Assembly: GCF_033115175.1 (NCBI RefSeq) | Contig: NC_084830.1 | Coordinates: 117,206,709 to 117,270,708, forward strand | Direction: 5' to 3' | DNA length: 64,000 bases | Source of the DNA: Lepus europaeus | Taxonomy: Eukaryota; Chordata; Mammalia; Lagomorpha; Leporidae | Program-made: the position numbers and the translations under genes | The notes under the pieces: model-generated | Database searches by the model: none | What the model was told of the DNA's origin: nothing | Seen by the model: only the letters and a program-made list of their open reading frames with translations | Part shown: positions 1 through 10,881 of the stretch, piece after piece | Layout: every line of letters starts with the position of its first letter | Position numbering within the stretch: the first letter of the stretch is position 1

Positions 1-231
1 GACCCCAGCTGTTAAAATCATCCCAGATCAAGAGCCAGACATGTGGGGGCTGAAATCACTTTGTAGAGAAAGTGCAAGTCAAGCCATCCCCACTCACTGT
101 CCCAGTGTAACCACAAGCAAGATCCAAGGAAAGACCACCCAACTGAGTTTAGTCAACCTATGAAGTCATGAGACTCCATAATACAATCATAATTTTGTAT
201 AATATCATATATAATAATACAATGTGATTTT

Positions 232-555
232 TTAAAGATTTGTCTGAACAGTTACAGTGAGAGGGAGAGACAGAGAAAGGGAGAGAAGGGAGATCTTCCA
301 TCTGCTGGTTCACTGCACAAAAGGCCGCAACAACCAGGGCTGGGCCAGGTCAAAGCCAGGAACCACGAGCTTCATCTGGGTCGCCCATGTGGTTGCAGGG
401 ACCTAAGCACTGGGGCCATCTTCTGCTGCTTTCCCAGGCACATTAGCAAGGAGCTGGATATGAAGTGGAGCAGCAGGGACTCAAATCAGCACCTATAAGG
501 GATGCTGGTGCTGCAGACAGTGATTTAAACCACTGCACCACAGCATCAGCCCCTG
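232..555 (-). repeat. C-SINE
   Basis: Antisense tRNA-derived lagomorph SINE, flanked by AATGTGATTTT and AAGTGATTTT. Confidence 0.85.
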
Positions 556-804
556 TAATAAGTGATTTTAACCATGAGATGACTGGAACATGAGATTTCT
601 CCTTCACGGGCCATTTCCTATCATATGAGGAATGATTAAGGGGCGAATATATATATTTAGCTTGGAGAAAGGAACACTTCAGAACAGCTTCATTCTCCAA
701 AGGATAATTCTAAGACAAGATCAGATGTTACCAGAAGTAGGCAAACATCAGGCTCCTAGGAGGAAGAAGAGCCCAGAAATCAGTGTGGTCCAAAAGGGAA
801 AACA

Positions 805-806
<2 letters not shown>

Positions 807-857
<51 letters not shown>

Positions 858-1011
858 TCCCTCTCCCTCTCCCTCTCCCTCTCCCTCCTCCTTCCCCCTC
901 TCCCTCTCCCTCTCCCTCTCCCTCTCCCTCTCTCCCTCCATGTCTGTAACTCTGGTGCCCAGATAAATAAATAAATCTTTACCAAAAAAAAAAAAAAAAA
1001 GAAAAAAAAAA
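807..1011 (+). repeat. CT microsatellite fused to a C-SINE 3' tail
   Basis: (CT)n then (CCCTCT)n for ~135 bp, followed by a SINE-like end (TGTAACTCTGGTGCCC, AAATAAATAAATC) and poly(A). The SINE body is absent, so this is a 5'-truncated copy with an expanded CT tract. Confidence 0.75.
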
Positions 1012-1488
1012 GAAACTGTAACTAGGTTGCTGTGGTCCTATCACATGCTTGAAAGGAAACAATTAACTTACAGACAGCAAAAAGTAGACTCCCATTTTTA
1101 TTATTACAAAATACTGACTTAGGAGGCAATCAAATTCATGGTCTTGCCTCTAACCAACACAACGATTAAACAAAACATGCTTCATAGAATTTATGTATGT
1201 ACTTTATTATAGATGTACTTTATTATATTTATAATATACTTTATTACATAGATGTATTTATTATAGATGTACTTTATTTTTAAGGCATTCGTGGACATAG
1301 ATTACACAAATTCTATTAGGAACCTCTTCCAATATTTAAACAAACAAATGTGGAAAAGCTTCAAGACCGGCAAGATGGCTGTTGACTAACACCTCTGCCA
1401 CCTGTTTCCTTACATTATGAACTCATTGTAGTCCAGAAACTACAAGTCATTTCACTGGACTCTGTTCTTTGTGCCACAAAAAACTGTA
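1012..1488. other. AT-rich stretch without a gene
   Basis: Contains an imperfect tandem (1195-1285) of units like TTTATTATAGATGTAC. Nothing else is recognised. Confidence 0.6.
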
Positions 1489-1723
1489 AGGAGGCAGGCA
1501 TTGTGGCAAAGAGGATCAAGCTGCCACCTGCAATGCCAGCATCCCATTTGAGTGCCAGTTCTGTTCCAATCCAGCTCCTTGCTAATGCACCTGGGAAAGC
1601 AGCTGACAATGGCCCAAGTGCTTGGGCCTCTGCTATCCACATGGGAGGCCCGGATGGAGTTCCTGGCTCCTGGCTGCAGGCTGGCCCATCCCTGGTCATT
1701 GTGATCAATGAAGAATAAAAAGC

Positions 1724-1784
<61 letters not shown>

Positions 1785-1829
1785 GTAACTCTTCCTTTCA
1801 AATAAATAAATAAATCTTAAAAAAAAAAC
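1489..1829 (+). repeat. C-SINE
   Basis: Sense copy with ~50 bp (CT)n tract (1733-1780) and AAATAAATAAATAAATC end. Confidence 0.85.
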
Positions 1830-1834
1830 AACTT

Positions 1835-1955
1835 CATAAGATGCGGTCTTATAGTTGATTGACAGATGAGAAAACTGAGGCACAGAGAGATAAGGAAACT
1901 CCATATGCACAGCCAATAAATCCCAAACTCCTACCTACCTGGCTATCGCCTGGAC
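1835..1955 (+). repeat. MIR fragment
   Basis: Contains GATGAGAAAACTGAGGCACAG, the MIR core box. Confidence 0.7.
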
Positions 1956-1959
1956 AGAG

Positions 1960-3539
1960 TGAAGATTTCTTCCTGAAAGCATTGACTTTTGTTTTAACTG
2001 GAAAGTTCCTGGGAAGCTTTGTTTCCAGAAATGCTTTAGTTTAATTTTCATATGAATTATTCATTTGTGATGTTAAGAAGAACAGAAAGGAAAATAGACT
2101 GAGGATGCAGTAGCCCTCCATATGTAGAGGCGATAGATTACCAGGGGGAGAAGGATCCCTATGTACAGATTAAGAAAAAAAATGCTAAAAAAAACTTCCT
2201 AGTGCTTCTCCCCAAAATATAGGTTATTTCACACATCAGACAAATGTTGTTTAGCATAGGGCCACCTTATTGAAAACTGCATTGACCCAACGAAAACAAG
2301 ATATGATAAACAAAGTTAATCCCTGTTATGCCTCTTAATTAAAAACAACAAAGCTTTAAAATGAATCTAACCTAGAAATTAGAAGGGCAAAACATACTAT
2401 TGTTATATTCAGGAATCAGATTAACAAATCAGGCAGCCTCTATATATCTACTAAGGAAAAAATGAAAATTCATTCATTTGAGGGTTCAGCCTGGGTGTAT
2501 GTTATCAAAGTATTCAGACTAGAAAGTACTGAGAGAGAAAGCAACTGGAACACCTAATGGATATATTTACAAACCATCTCTAGATGTGGCTGGTTGCACA
2601 GCTGACTGTGGAGTTGTTCTTTACAGGGGTTTGGATAAAATGACCCTTCAAGGTGGTTTGGTATCTTCTGAGTGCAGGGCTGTGTTTATACCCAATCCCA
2701 GAGCAGACAAGCTTCACTAACCACAGAAGTTGGGATAAAAGCCAGATACATCCCACATGTCCCAGTGGTCCTCCTGCCTTCTGGCAAACTCCAGGACCAG
2801 ATTGGGAAATCTGTGCCCAGTTTAGGGGCCAAGTTTGGTGTGATCCGAGGATGATTTATATGGCTTCGGGTGGAGTCCACATGATATGAGCTACTTTGGC
2901 CAAGTTTAGCTTTGGAGTTTCTGACTCATTTGAAGGAAAATGTATCAGATGGAGACAGATGGGCTCCCCAACAGGGACCAAACGAGTCTCCTCCAAATCT
3001 TGGGGGACCCAAAAAACAACCCAAATTCCCCCCTTTCCATTCAAAGCTCTATACACACACACACACAACTCAGGTGGTGTCAGGGAGAAGAAATTGAACA
3101 TACAAGTTCTTTCCAGGATTTGACAAAAATAAAAATAAATTACCTTTAATTTCTGAAGCAAGAAAGGCTGGATTGATTTTACAAGCTCTCCTCTAAACAG
3201 CAATTTACATGCTGAAATTGTAAAGCTAGGGGTAAAATATCCCTTCCTGATGATTTGAAATCGTTGATTAATTTCAAGTTGATGACCTTGTTCCCCGACA
3301 ACAATAGAACTTTAATTCATCTCCCTCAGACTGCCTCTAACTAGTTTTCAACAATCACTAAAGAACAAGCAAGTAGTGGGCTATCCGACCGATGGAATCC
3401 CTGTTAATAAATACAAATTAAATGAAGCATATCAAAAGAACCTGATCCCAATACCAAACTAACCACATATTTTCTATGCATTTAAGAGAAAAATAAATCG
3501 AATAAATCGTCATCACAAGAATCTCTGATACTTCAAAGC
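1960..3539. other. Unique sequence, no gene seen
   Basis: About 1.6 kb without recognised repeats except a short (CA)n at 3051-3067. Short open frames here lack codon-bias or family support. Confidence 0.5.
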
Positions 3540-4226
3540 AGTGCTGTTCGACAGAAACAGAATGAAGGAGCCAACACTGTAGTGTGGCAGGTAAAGCTTC
3601 TGCCTGTAGTGCTAGCATCCCATATGTGAGCCGGTTCGAGACCTGGCTGCTCCACTTCCAATCCCACTCTCTGCTATGGCCTGGGAAAGCAGTAGAAGAT
3701 GGTCCAGGTCCTTGAGCCCCTGCACCTGCCTGGGAAGAGCCAGAAGAAGCTCCTGGCTCCTGGCTTCGGATCAGCACAGCTCCGGCAGTTGCAGCCAACT
3801 GAGGAGTGAACCAATGGAGGGAAGACCTCTCTCTCTCTCTCTCTCTCTGCCTATCCTTCTCTCTCTGTGTAACTTTGACTTTCAAGTAAATAAAATAAAT
3901 CTTAAAAAAAAAGAAATAGAATGCAAGCCACAAATATAGGCCATATGTAATTTTTCAGTTTTCTAGTAGCCACATTAAAACAAAGACAAGTGAAATGAAT
4001 GTTAAAGTATAATTTTATTTAACCTGATACATACAAAATATAATTTCAATATGCAATCAACATAAAATGGTGAAGTTTCTAATTCTCTTTCCATACTAAG
4101 TCTTTAATATCTAGAGTGCGTTTTATACTTACCAGCACATCTTAACTTAATCTTTCCACATTTCAAATGCACAGCAGATGTATGTGACTGCTGGCTACCA
4201 TTATAAGACAGTGCAGGACCCTAGTT
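3540..4226 (+). mobile_element. Old hAT-type DNA transposon relic, split by a SINE
   Basis: The left end CAGTGCTGTTCGACAG and the right end TAAGACAGTGCA form imperfect inverted termini. The interior (AGTAGCCACATTAAAAC, GCACATCTTAACTTAATC) recalls a mammalian Charlie-group non-autonomous element. A C-SINE interrupts it at 3565-3911. Confidence 0.55.
3565..3911 (+). repeat. C-SINE
   Basis: Duplication AGAAACAGAATG (3553-3564) and AGAAATAGAATG (3912-3923). Confidence 0.9.
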
Positions 4227-4620
4227 TTATTTCAGTAAGCAAAGTAAGTTAATACTTAACTCAGACACAAGTTATAAGAATATGAAGAATAGTTTTGATT
4301 TCACAGCTATGGCAACATGTGGGAAGTAGTAGAGCAGCAGGCTATAAGAACTTTGAGAACACATTTCCCAAGCTGCACTACCATGTGCCTCATTTTCCTC
4401 ATACTTAAGCCAAGGCTAAGAGCTCTAGCATCTCATTTGACTTTGTGGGTTAAATTAGTCAACACAAGTACAGTGCTGGAAACTGTCACTTAACTATCAT
4501 GATTAATCAACCAATTTTAGCAAAAAGAGACTGATGATAAGGTAAGGAATGAAGATGAGGACTGCTCCTTATTCATCACAAAACCCAGAACCTTCCCTAG
4601 TGCTAGTACCAAGAGGGCAG
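4227..4620. other. Unique sequence, no gene seen
   Basis: No element or exon recognised. Confidence 0.4.
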
Positions 4621-4639
4621 TTAATGAACATTTTCTTTT

Positions 4640-4979
4640 TTTTTTGTTTTTCTCTTTTTTTTTTTAACAGGCAGAGTAGACAGTGAGAGAGAGACAGAGA
4701 GAAAGGTCTTCCTTTTTGCCGTTGGTTCACCCTCCAATGGCCGCTGCGGCCGGCGCATCTCGCTGATCCGAAGCCGGGAGCCAGGTGCTTCTCCTGGTCT
4801 CCCATGGGGTGCAGGGCCCAAGCACTTGGGCCATCCTCCACTGCACTCCCTGGCCACAGCAGAGAGCTGGCCTGGAAGAGGAGCAACCGGGACAGAATCC
4901 GGTGCCCCGACCGGGACTAGAACCCGGTGTGCCGGCGCCACAAGGTGGAGGATTAACCTGTTAAGCCACGGCGCCGGCC
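4640..4979 (-). repeat. C-SINE, CAACAGGCTAATCC subtype
   Basis: Antisense copy ending GCCACGGCGCCGGCC, inserted in the poly(T) of the next SINE. Confidence 0.88.
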
Positions 4980-5304
4980 ATCTTTTTTTCTTTTTTTTTT
5001 TTTTTAAGACCTATTTGTTTACTTGAGAGGCAGAGTTACAGACAGAGAGAGGTCTTCCATCCTCTGGTTCACTCCCCAAATCGCTCTAACAGCCAGAGCT
5101 GGGCTGATCCAAAGCCAGCAGCTTCTTCTGGGTCTCCTATGTGGAAGTAGGGACCCAAGAACTTCAGCCATCTTCTACTCCTTTCTCAGGCCATCAGCAA
5201 GGAGCTGGATTTGAAGTGGAGCAACTGGGACCCAAATTGGCAACCATATGGGATTCCGGCACTACGGGCAGATGCTGAACCTACTATGCCACAGCACTGG
5301 CCCT
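4980..5304 (-). repeat. C-SINE (host of the preceding insertion)
   Basis: Antisense copy; outer duplication TGAACATTTTC (4625) and TGAACGTTTTA (5304). Confidence 0.85.
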
Positions 5305-5379
5305 GAACGTTTTAAGATGTTGGGATAGAGTGGTTCACACTCTAATACACTGTCCAGACTCTACTTTTAGAAATTAAAG

Positions 5380-5623
5380 CAGGCAGGTATTATGGCCTAA
5401 TAGTTAAAACACAGGGGCATTCCATATCTAAGTGCAAAGGTTCAATAGCCAGCTCCACTTGGGACCCCAGTTTCCCGCTAATGCACACCCTGGGAGGCAG
5501 AGACGATGGCTCAAGTGATCAGGGTTTTGCCACCTGTGTGGGAAACATGGATTGAGTTCCCTTCTCCTGGCTATTTAGGAGCAAACCCATGGGTAGGAGT
5601 ACACTATCTATATCTGTCTGATG
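5380..5623 (+). repeat. Old C-SINE
   Basis: Diverged sense copy with the older TGCACACCCTGGGAGGCAG box, running into the microsatellite. Confidence 0.75.
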
Positions 5624-5797
5624 AAGGAAGGAAGGAAGGAAAGAAGGAAGGAAGGAAAGAAGGAAGGAAGGAAGGAAGGAAGGAAGGAAGGAAGGAAGGA
5701 AGGAAGGAAGGAAGGAAGGGAGGGAGGGAGGAATGGAGGGAGGGAGGGAGGAAGGAAGAAAGGAAGAAAGGGAGGGAGGGAGGGAAGGGGGAGGAAT
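5624..5797 (+). repeat. (GGAA)n microsatellite
   Basis: About 170 bp of GGAA/GGGA units at the 3' end of an old C-SINE. Open frames here on both strands are artefacts. Confidence 0.95.
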
Positions 5798-5799
5798 AG

Positions 5800-7056
5800 C
5801 CACTTTATTTAAAAGAGAGATGGCCATGCTGCCATCCAACAGTCATGAGTTATCATTGCCCTTTGGGGAATGTCCCCGCTGAAGAGCAATGTCTTGCTAA
5901 AGTCAAACCCTTTTTCCAGGGTGGTTCATTTATAGTACAGAGACTATCAGACAAGCTCTTTAACTCTCAGGAAGACAGCCCTGAAAGCCTTTCCAGCTCT
6001 GCAGCTCCTCATCTGTGTATATGTACCCTTGGGCACACATCAGGGATCAGCTTCTCCCTCCACTCCCATCCTGTCTCCTTCTCCTCCCTCCCACTGGGGT
6101 CACCTCCAAATCACTCCCCAGTCAACATCAGCATGTGCACACACAGCACAGAGAATGCCACCTGATGATAAACAAGAACTATGTGTCGAATCAAGAGTTA
6201 AGACATGAATAAATAATATTTACCAATGATTTCTCAACAATTTCTATTAACCAGATCAATACAAGTGTTGCCAGTATACCACACATCATGAATTCTCTCT
6301 TTCAATCATTGCTTCAGCAGCTCATTTTTTCCAAGTTACGCAGCCAAGCAGTGACAGAAGAAATGAGAACAGCTGGGAGCATTGAGACTTTTTCAAGAAA
6401 GCTTCTTCCTTCTTTGGGTTATCCAAGACCTGCACACTACAACCAGACACATGCCGGAGTGAGCCCAAACCACTGAGTTCTCTCGCATCTCGGACTTTCA
6501 AATTCTTAAATTTGCCCTTTACTTAAAAAAGTCAATGATTTCACCAAGAAAGTTTGATTAGTTTCTTTTACTTTCTGTAATGAAGTGCCATCCTTTTTAC
6601 ACTTGAAAGGATCTTTGTAATAATGCAACATTGATCTTTTGAATACAGATGAGCTAACCTAGATAATAGGATTTAGAATCTGAGAGACTGGACGTGCGAT
6701 GATATTTAAGCCTCCAGTGCCATCAAGAGGAATTACGGCATAAAACATCTGTTTTCTGAAATTTCCTGATGCCTCATAAAGGAATATAAGATCATGCTTC
6801 ATGCACATACTTTTTCTTTCATTCCACACCTTAAAAGAAGTCAATGTAATATCTCCCCAGATGCCAATCACCCTGTGCAAATAAAGAAAAAGAGATTTAG
6901 CTCTAAGATCTGTCTTGTCCAGTCTTCAGCCATAGGCCTCAAAGGTCTAAAGTCAGGATTCAAATCTGATGCTAGAAAGCAGAACTAATAAAACAGAAAA
7001 ATTGGGAATTCACACAGACATTATTTTGCACCAGGCTTAGTTAGAGGCTGGGGTTA
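5800..7056. other. Unique sequence, no gene seen
   Basis: 1.25 kb with no recognised repeat. A 73-codon minus frame at 6659-6880 has protein-like composition but no family I know and no splice context. Confidence 0.4.
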
Positions 7057-7070
7057 AAAAATGAATTAAA

Positions 7071-7396
7071 GGCCGGCGCCTGGCTCAACAGGCTAATCCT
7101 CCGCCTTGCGGCACCGGCACACCGGGTTCTAGTCCTGGTTGGGGCGCCGGATTCTATCCCGGTTGCCCCTCTTCCAGGCCAGCTCTCTGCTATGGCCCGG
7201 GAAGGCAGTGGAGGATGGCCCAAGTCCTTGGGCCCTGCACCCGCATGGGAGACCAGGAGAAGCACCTGGCTCCTGGCTTCTGATCAGCACGGCGCACCAG
7301 CCGCGGTGGCCATTGGAGAGTGAACCAACGGCAAAGGAAGACCTTTCTCTCTGTCTCTCTCTCACTATCCACTCTGCCTGTCAAAAAAAAAAAAAA
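7071..7396 (+). repeat. C-SINE, CAACAGGCTAATCC subtype
   Basis: Duplication GAATTAAA at 7063 and 7397. Confidence 0.9.
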
Positions 7397-7805
7397 GAAT
7401 TAAAGACAGTTCAAGCCCTTGAAGAACTGACAAAGACAGACAGGAGAGTGAAGCTTTGGAAAATGAAGCAGATTCTCCTGGGAGCAATCTAGCAAGGCAC
7501 TCTTTTTCCATCTCCTCATTTCTTGGGGGAAAAAAACAGCCTTTTTTGTATACCCACCCTCCATCAGAGGCTGAACAGAGATGTCTTGATACAAAGCCTC
7601 ATACACAGAGGTTGACTCAGATCAGTCAGGGCCAATGCCATATTATCTGTTTATGATGCAATATTAAACTTAACAACAGAACAGAATTAAAAAGAACCAT
7701 CACAAAAAGTCCCAATCCAGCAACAAGGGTAGGAGGTTGGATGCTATTATTGTCTCTACTTAGGCTTATAAATCAAATTATCCAAATTTTTTAAAGACTT
7801 GAGTC
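7397..7805. other. Unique sequence, no gene seen
   Basis: No element recognised. Confidence 0.4.
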
Positions 7806-8128
7806 CAGGGACTGGTATTCTGATATAGTGGGTAAAGACAACTACCTGTGATGTTGGCATCTCATATGGGCACTGGTTTGATTCCTGGCTGCTCCACTTC
7901 CAATCCAGTTCACTGCTAATGGCCTGGAAAAAGCAGTGGAAGATAATCCAAGTGCTTAGGACCCTGTACCCACATGAGAGATCTGGATAAATATCCTTGA
8001 TCCTGACTTCGTCCTGGACTAGCACTGGCCATTACAGTCATTTGGGGAGTGAACCAGAGGATGCAAGATTCTTCTCTCTCTCTGTAAGTCTGACTTTCAA
8101 ATTAATAATAAATGTTTAAAATTATAAA
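7806..8128 (+). repeat. C-SINE
   Basis: Diverged sense copy, tail AATTAATAATAAATG. Confidence 0.8.
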
Positions 8129-8191
8129 ACTAAATCTGTATATGTGAAACTTGTATAACTTACATAAAGTTTATACACACACACACACATA

Positions 8192-8517
8192 TATATTTAT
8201 TTATTTATTTATTTGAGAGGTAGAGTTACAGACAGTGAGACAGAGAGATACAGCGAAAGGTCTTCCATCCGCTGGGTCACTTCCCAAATGGCCGCTATAG
8301 CTGGAGCTGTGCCGATCCAAAGCCAGGAGCCAGGTGCTTCCTCCAGATCTCCCATGTGGGTGCAGGGGTCTAAGCACTTGAGCCATCTTCTACTGCTTTC
8401 ACAGGCCACAGCAGAGAGCTGGATTGGAAGCGGAGCAGCAGGGACAAGAACTGGCGCCCATATGAGATGCCAGCACTGAAGGAGGAGGATTAACCTACTG
8501 CACCACGTCACCGGCCC

Positions 8518-8518
<1 letters not shown>
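8192..8518 (-). repeat. C-SINE between dinucleotide repeats
   Basis: Antisense copy flanked by (AC)n at 8168-8190 and (TA)n at 8521-8561. Confidence 0.88.

Positions 8519-8520
<2 letters not shown>

Positions 8521-8561
<41 letters not shown>
8521..8561. repeat. (TA)n microsatellite
   Basis: About 20 TA units. Confidence 0.95.
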
Positions 8562-8564
<3 letters not shown>

Positions 8565-8759
8565 TCCAAATCTAGGGTGAGGCACTCTAAGTCATATGCC
8601 CTATCAAGTACTAAGTATAAGATATCAACTATAAAATATTTATAGATCACAGAGCTCAGGGTGGGCTACGTTGATGAAAGAATCTTTCAGATTTCTGTAA
8701 CACAGCAGCTGACAGTACTGCACTCTTGTTCTGCACCAGGCTGAATGAGAAATATTTTA

Positions 8760-9124
8760 CGGCCAGCGCCGTGGCTTAACAGGCTAATCCTCCGCCTTGC
8801 GGTGCCGGCACACTGGGTTCTAGTCCCGGTTGGGGCGCCGGATTCTATCCCGGTTGCCCCTCTTCCAGGCCAGCTCTCTGCTATGGCCCGGGAAGGCAGT
8901 GGAGGATGGCCCAAGTCCTTGGGCCCTGCACCCGCATGGGAGACCAGGAGAAGCACCTGGCTCCTGGCTTCGGATCAGCGCAATGCGCCGGCTGCAGCGG
9001 CCATTGGAGGGTGAACCAACGGCAAAAAGGAAGACCTTTCTCTCTCTTTCTCTCTCTCTCTCTGTCTCACTATCCACTCTGCCTGTCAAAAATAAATAAA
9101 TAAATAAATAAATTTAAAAAAAAA
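8760..9124 (+). repeat. C-SINE, CAACAGGCTAATCC subtype
   Basis: Perfect duplication AGAAATATTTTA (8748-8759 and 9125-9136). Confidence 0.92.
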
Positions 9125-9169
9125 AGAAATATTTTAGATGCACTATAGCATTTACCCATAAGAATGATC

Positions 9170-9295
9170 TGAGAGAGCTACCCCTGTTTCACTCATGAGA
9201 AAACTAAAGCTCAAAGTTAGACAGCTTACCCACAATTTTACAGTTGTTAGATGATGGAACAGGAATTTAAACTGCAATTTGTCTGGCCCCAGCGC
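9170..9295 (+). repeat. MIR fragment
   Basis: TCATGAGAAAACTAAAGCTCA followed by a MIR-like AGTTAGACAGCTTACCC. Confidence 0.65.
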
Positions 9296-10279
9296 GTGGA
9301 CTCTTCAACAACTGAATGGTACCAAATACTTGACAAAGAGCTAGGGTGGATCAGAAAAGCATGGAGCCAAGAATGGAGACTAAGACACCCAGTCTGGCCC
9401 ATCAGAAAAGAGAAATTGAAAGAAAATAGGCAGAGATGAGGATGGAAATAAAAAGTCCACTTTTGGGGCAAGGTGGCATGCCAGACCTGGGAATAACAAA
9501 TAAAGCCAAAGGAAATGAGGAGAGTACACAGGAGATCAAAGCAGGGGTATACTTCCAAGAATGCCTGCAAGAGTTCCCAGCACCTCAACTGCAGGGTGAA
9601 TTAGCACGCTCATCGAACCTTGCCAAGGAAGAGAATTAGTCCCAGAGTTGGGCCTTCTGCACTGCCTACATAGAAATTCAGTTTCTTCCACCATCACAGT
9701 CAGAGCTGTATACTTCAAAGTGGGCATCATGGGATTCTATCCCTGTGACATATTTTAAGATAAAAAGAAAGGATAGGAGGGTAAGAGAAAAGGAAGAAGC
9801 AGGGAGGAAGGCAGCTTTAAATTCCTAAGCCCGAATAGTTTGAGAAATCCTCTCTGCAATGGAAGTGTTGGATGACATACAATGAACATTAGAATAAAAC
9901 TGCATTTAAAAAGCAGTGATTTTCCAAGCTTAATGACTACTGAATCCCACAGAGTGAATAGTTGAGAGGTATGCAAGGTCTGAGGACTTCGGGGCCTTTG
10001 CAGGAGAAAGATGAGCATCATGGAAAGTACAGATGACCTAAGAACAAGTCAAAAAGAGGGACAAAGACAAATGAGAAGGCATGACTGAGAACAGCTGAAG
10101 ACTCAATTTGAGTGAATCAGCACCAAATCACAAAGGAACTAAAAAGCCTGAATGGACAGAAAGAGGGGTGTTTCCCAAACCGAGGCATCATAACTGAAGC
10201 AGCAAATATGAATACCCTAGTCCCACTGGAGCCAAATGTTAGGGAGGGTGGGACGGAGGGTAGGGGCTGTAGGCTGTGT
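9296..10279. other. Unique sequence, no gene seen
   Basis: About 1 kb with no recognised element. Confidence 0.4.
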
Positions 10280-10560
10280 TTTTGGCTAAATGGTGGTGGA
10301 TGTGGTAGAAAGTGACAGGGCTCTGAAGTCAGACATTTGCATGTTAGCTTCTGGGTAACCTGTGGTAAGGTGCTTAACCCTTTGCCTTCTCTTTCTGTTA
10401 ACACAGCCAACAGCACCACTCAGGCATCTTCTCTGGCTTTTGTTCTTTGAGCAGGTGGTTCTGCAGTGGGGGGGAAAAAGTACTAAAGAGAAAATGTGAC
10501 TTGCCTAACACTCCTTAGCCAGGAAGCATCACAGCTAGGCTTGAAAGTCTAGACAAAGCT
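10280..10560 (+). repeat. MIR fragments
   Basis: GGGCTCTGAAGTCAGACA and GACTTGCCTAACACTCCTTA recall MIR 5' and core parts, split by a 70-bp segment that recurs at 10812. Confidence 0.5.
10397..10466 (+). repeat. 70-bp direct repeat, copy 1
   Basis: Starts AACACAGCCAACAGCACCAC and ends GAGCAGGTGGTTCTGCAG. The second copy is at 10812-10881. Confidence 0.8.
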
Positions 10561-10811
10561 GCATCCTGAATTCTTAGACTGTTTTCCATCTTGGATGATT
10601 ACATTATGATTCCCCCGTTCAGGAACCACCTCTCTTGACCGAAGTACTATGCCCTACCTAAGATATTTTAGGCTTCATCCCTCAAGGGCAAGGAAGACTA
10701 TCACTCATCTAGTCCCCATGCGGAATCCCTAGCTCACTCCCTCACTCACTCTCTCATGCTGCACCTGTCAAAAAATAAGCATCTTTTAAAAAATAGATTG
10801 GGTACCGTTGG

Positions 10812-10881
10812 AGTAACACAGCCAACAGCACCACTCAGTTATCTTCTGTGGCTTCTGTTCTCTGAGCAGGTGGTTCTACAG
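10812..10881 (+). repeat. 70-bp direct repeat, copy 2
   Basis: About 90% identical by eye to 10397-10466. Confidence 0.8.

Noticed and set aside
728..985. Ser/Leu- or Arg/Glu-rich frames over the CT tract
   Set aside because: They are translations of a microsatellite in all frames on both strands. The same holds for frames at 1415-1916, 5506-5839 and 32232-32580.
6659..6880. 73-codon minus-strand frame with protein-like composition
   Set aside because: No known motif, no flanking splice sites that make sense and no neighbouring exon. A protein search could revive it.
8687..9099. Sets of recurring frames with phrases such as GRGATGIESGAP or GKAVEDGPSPWALHP
   Set aside because: The same peptides recur at 4621, 7041, 13513, 31396, 35565, 49825 and 62183 because they are C-SINE translations, not a gene family.
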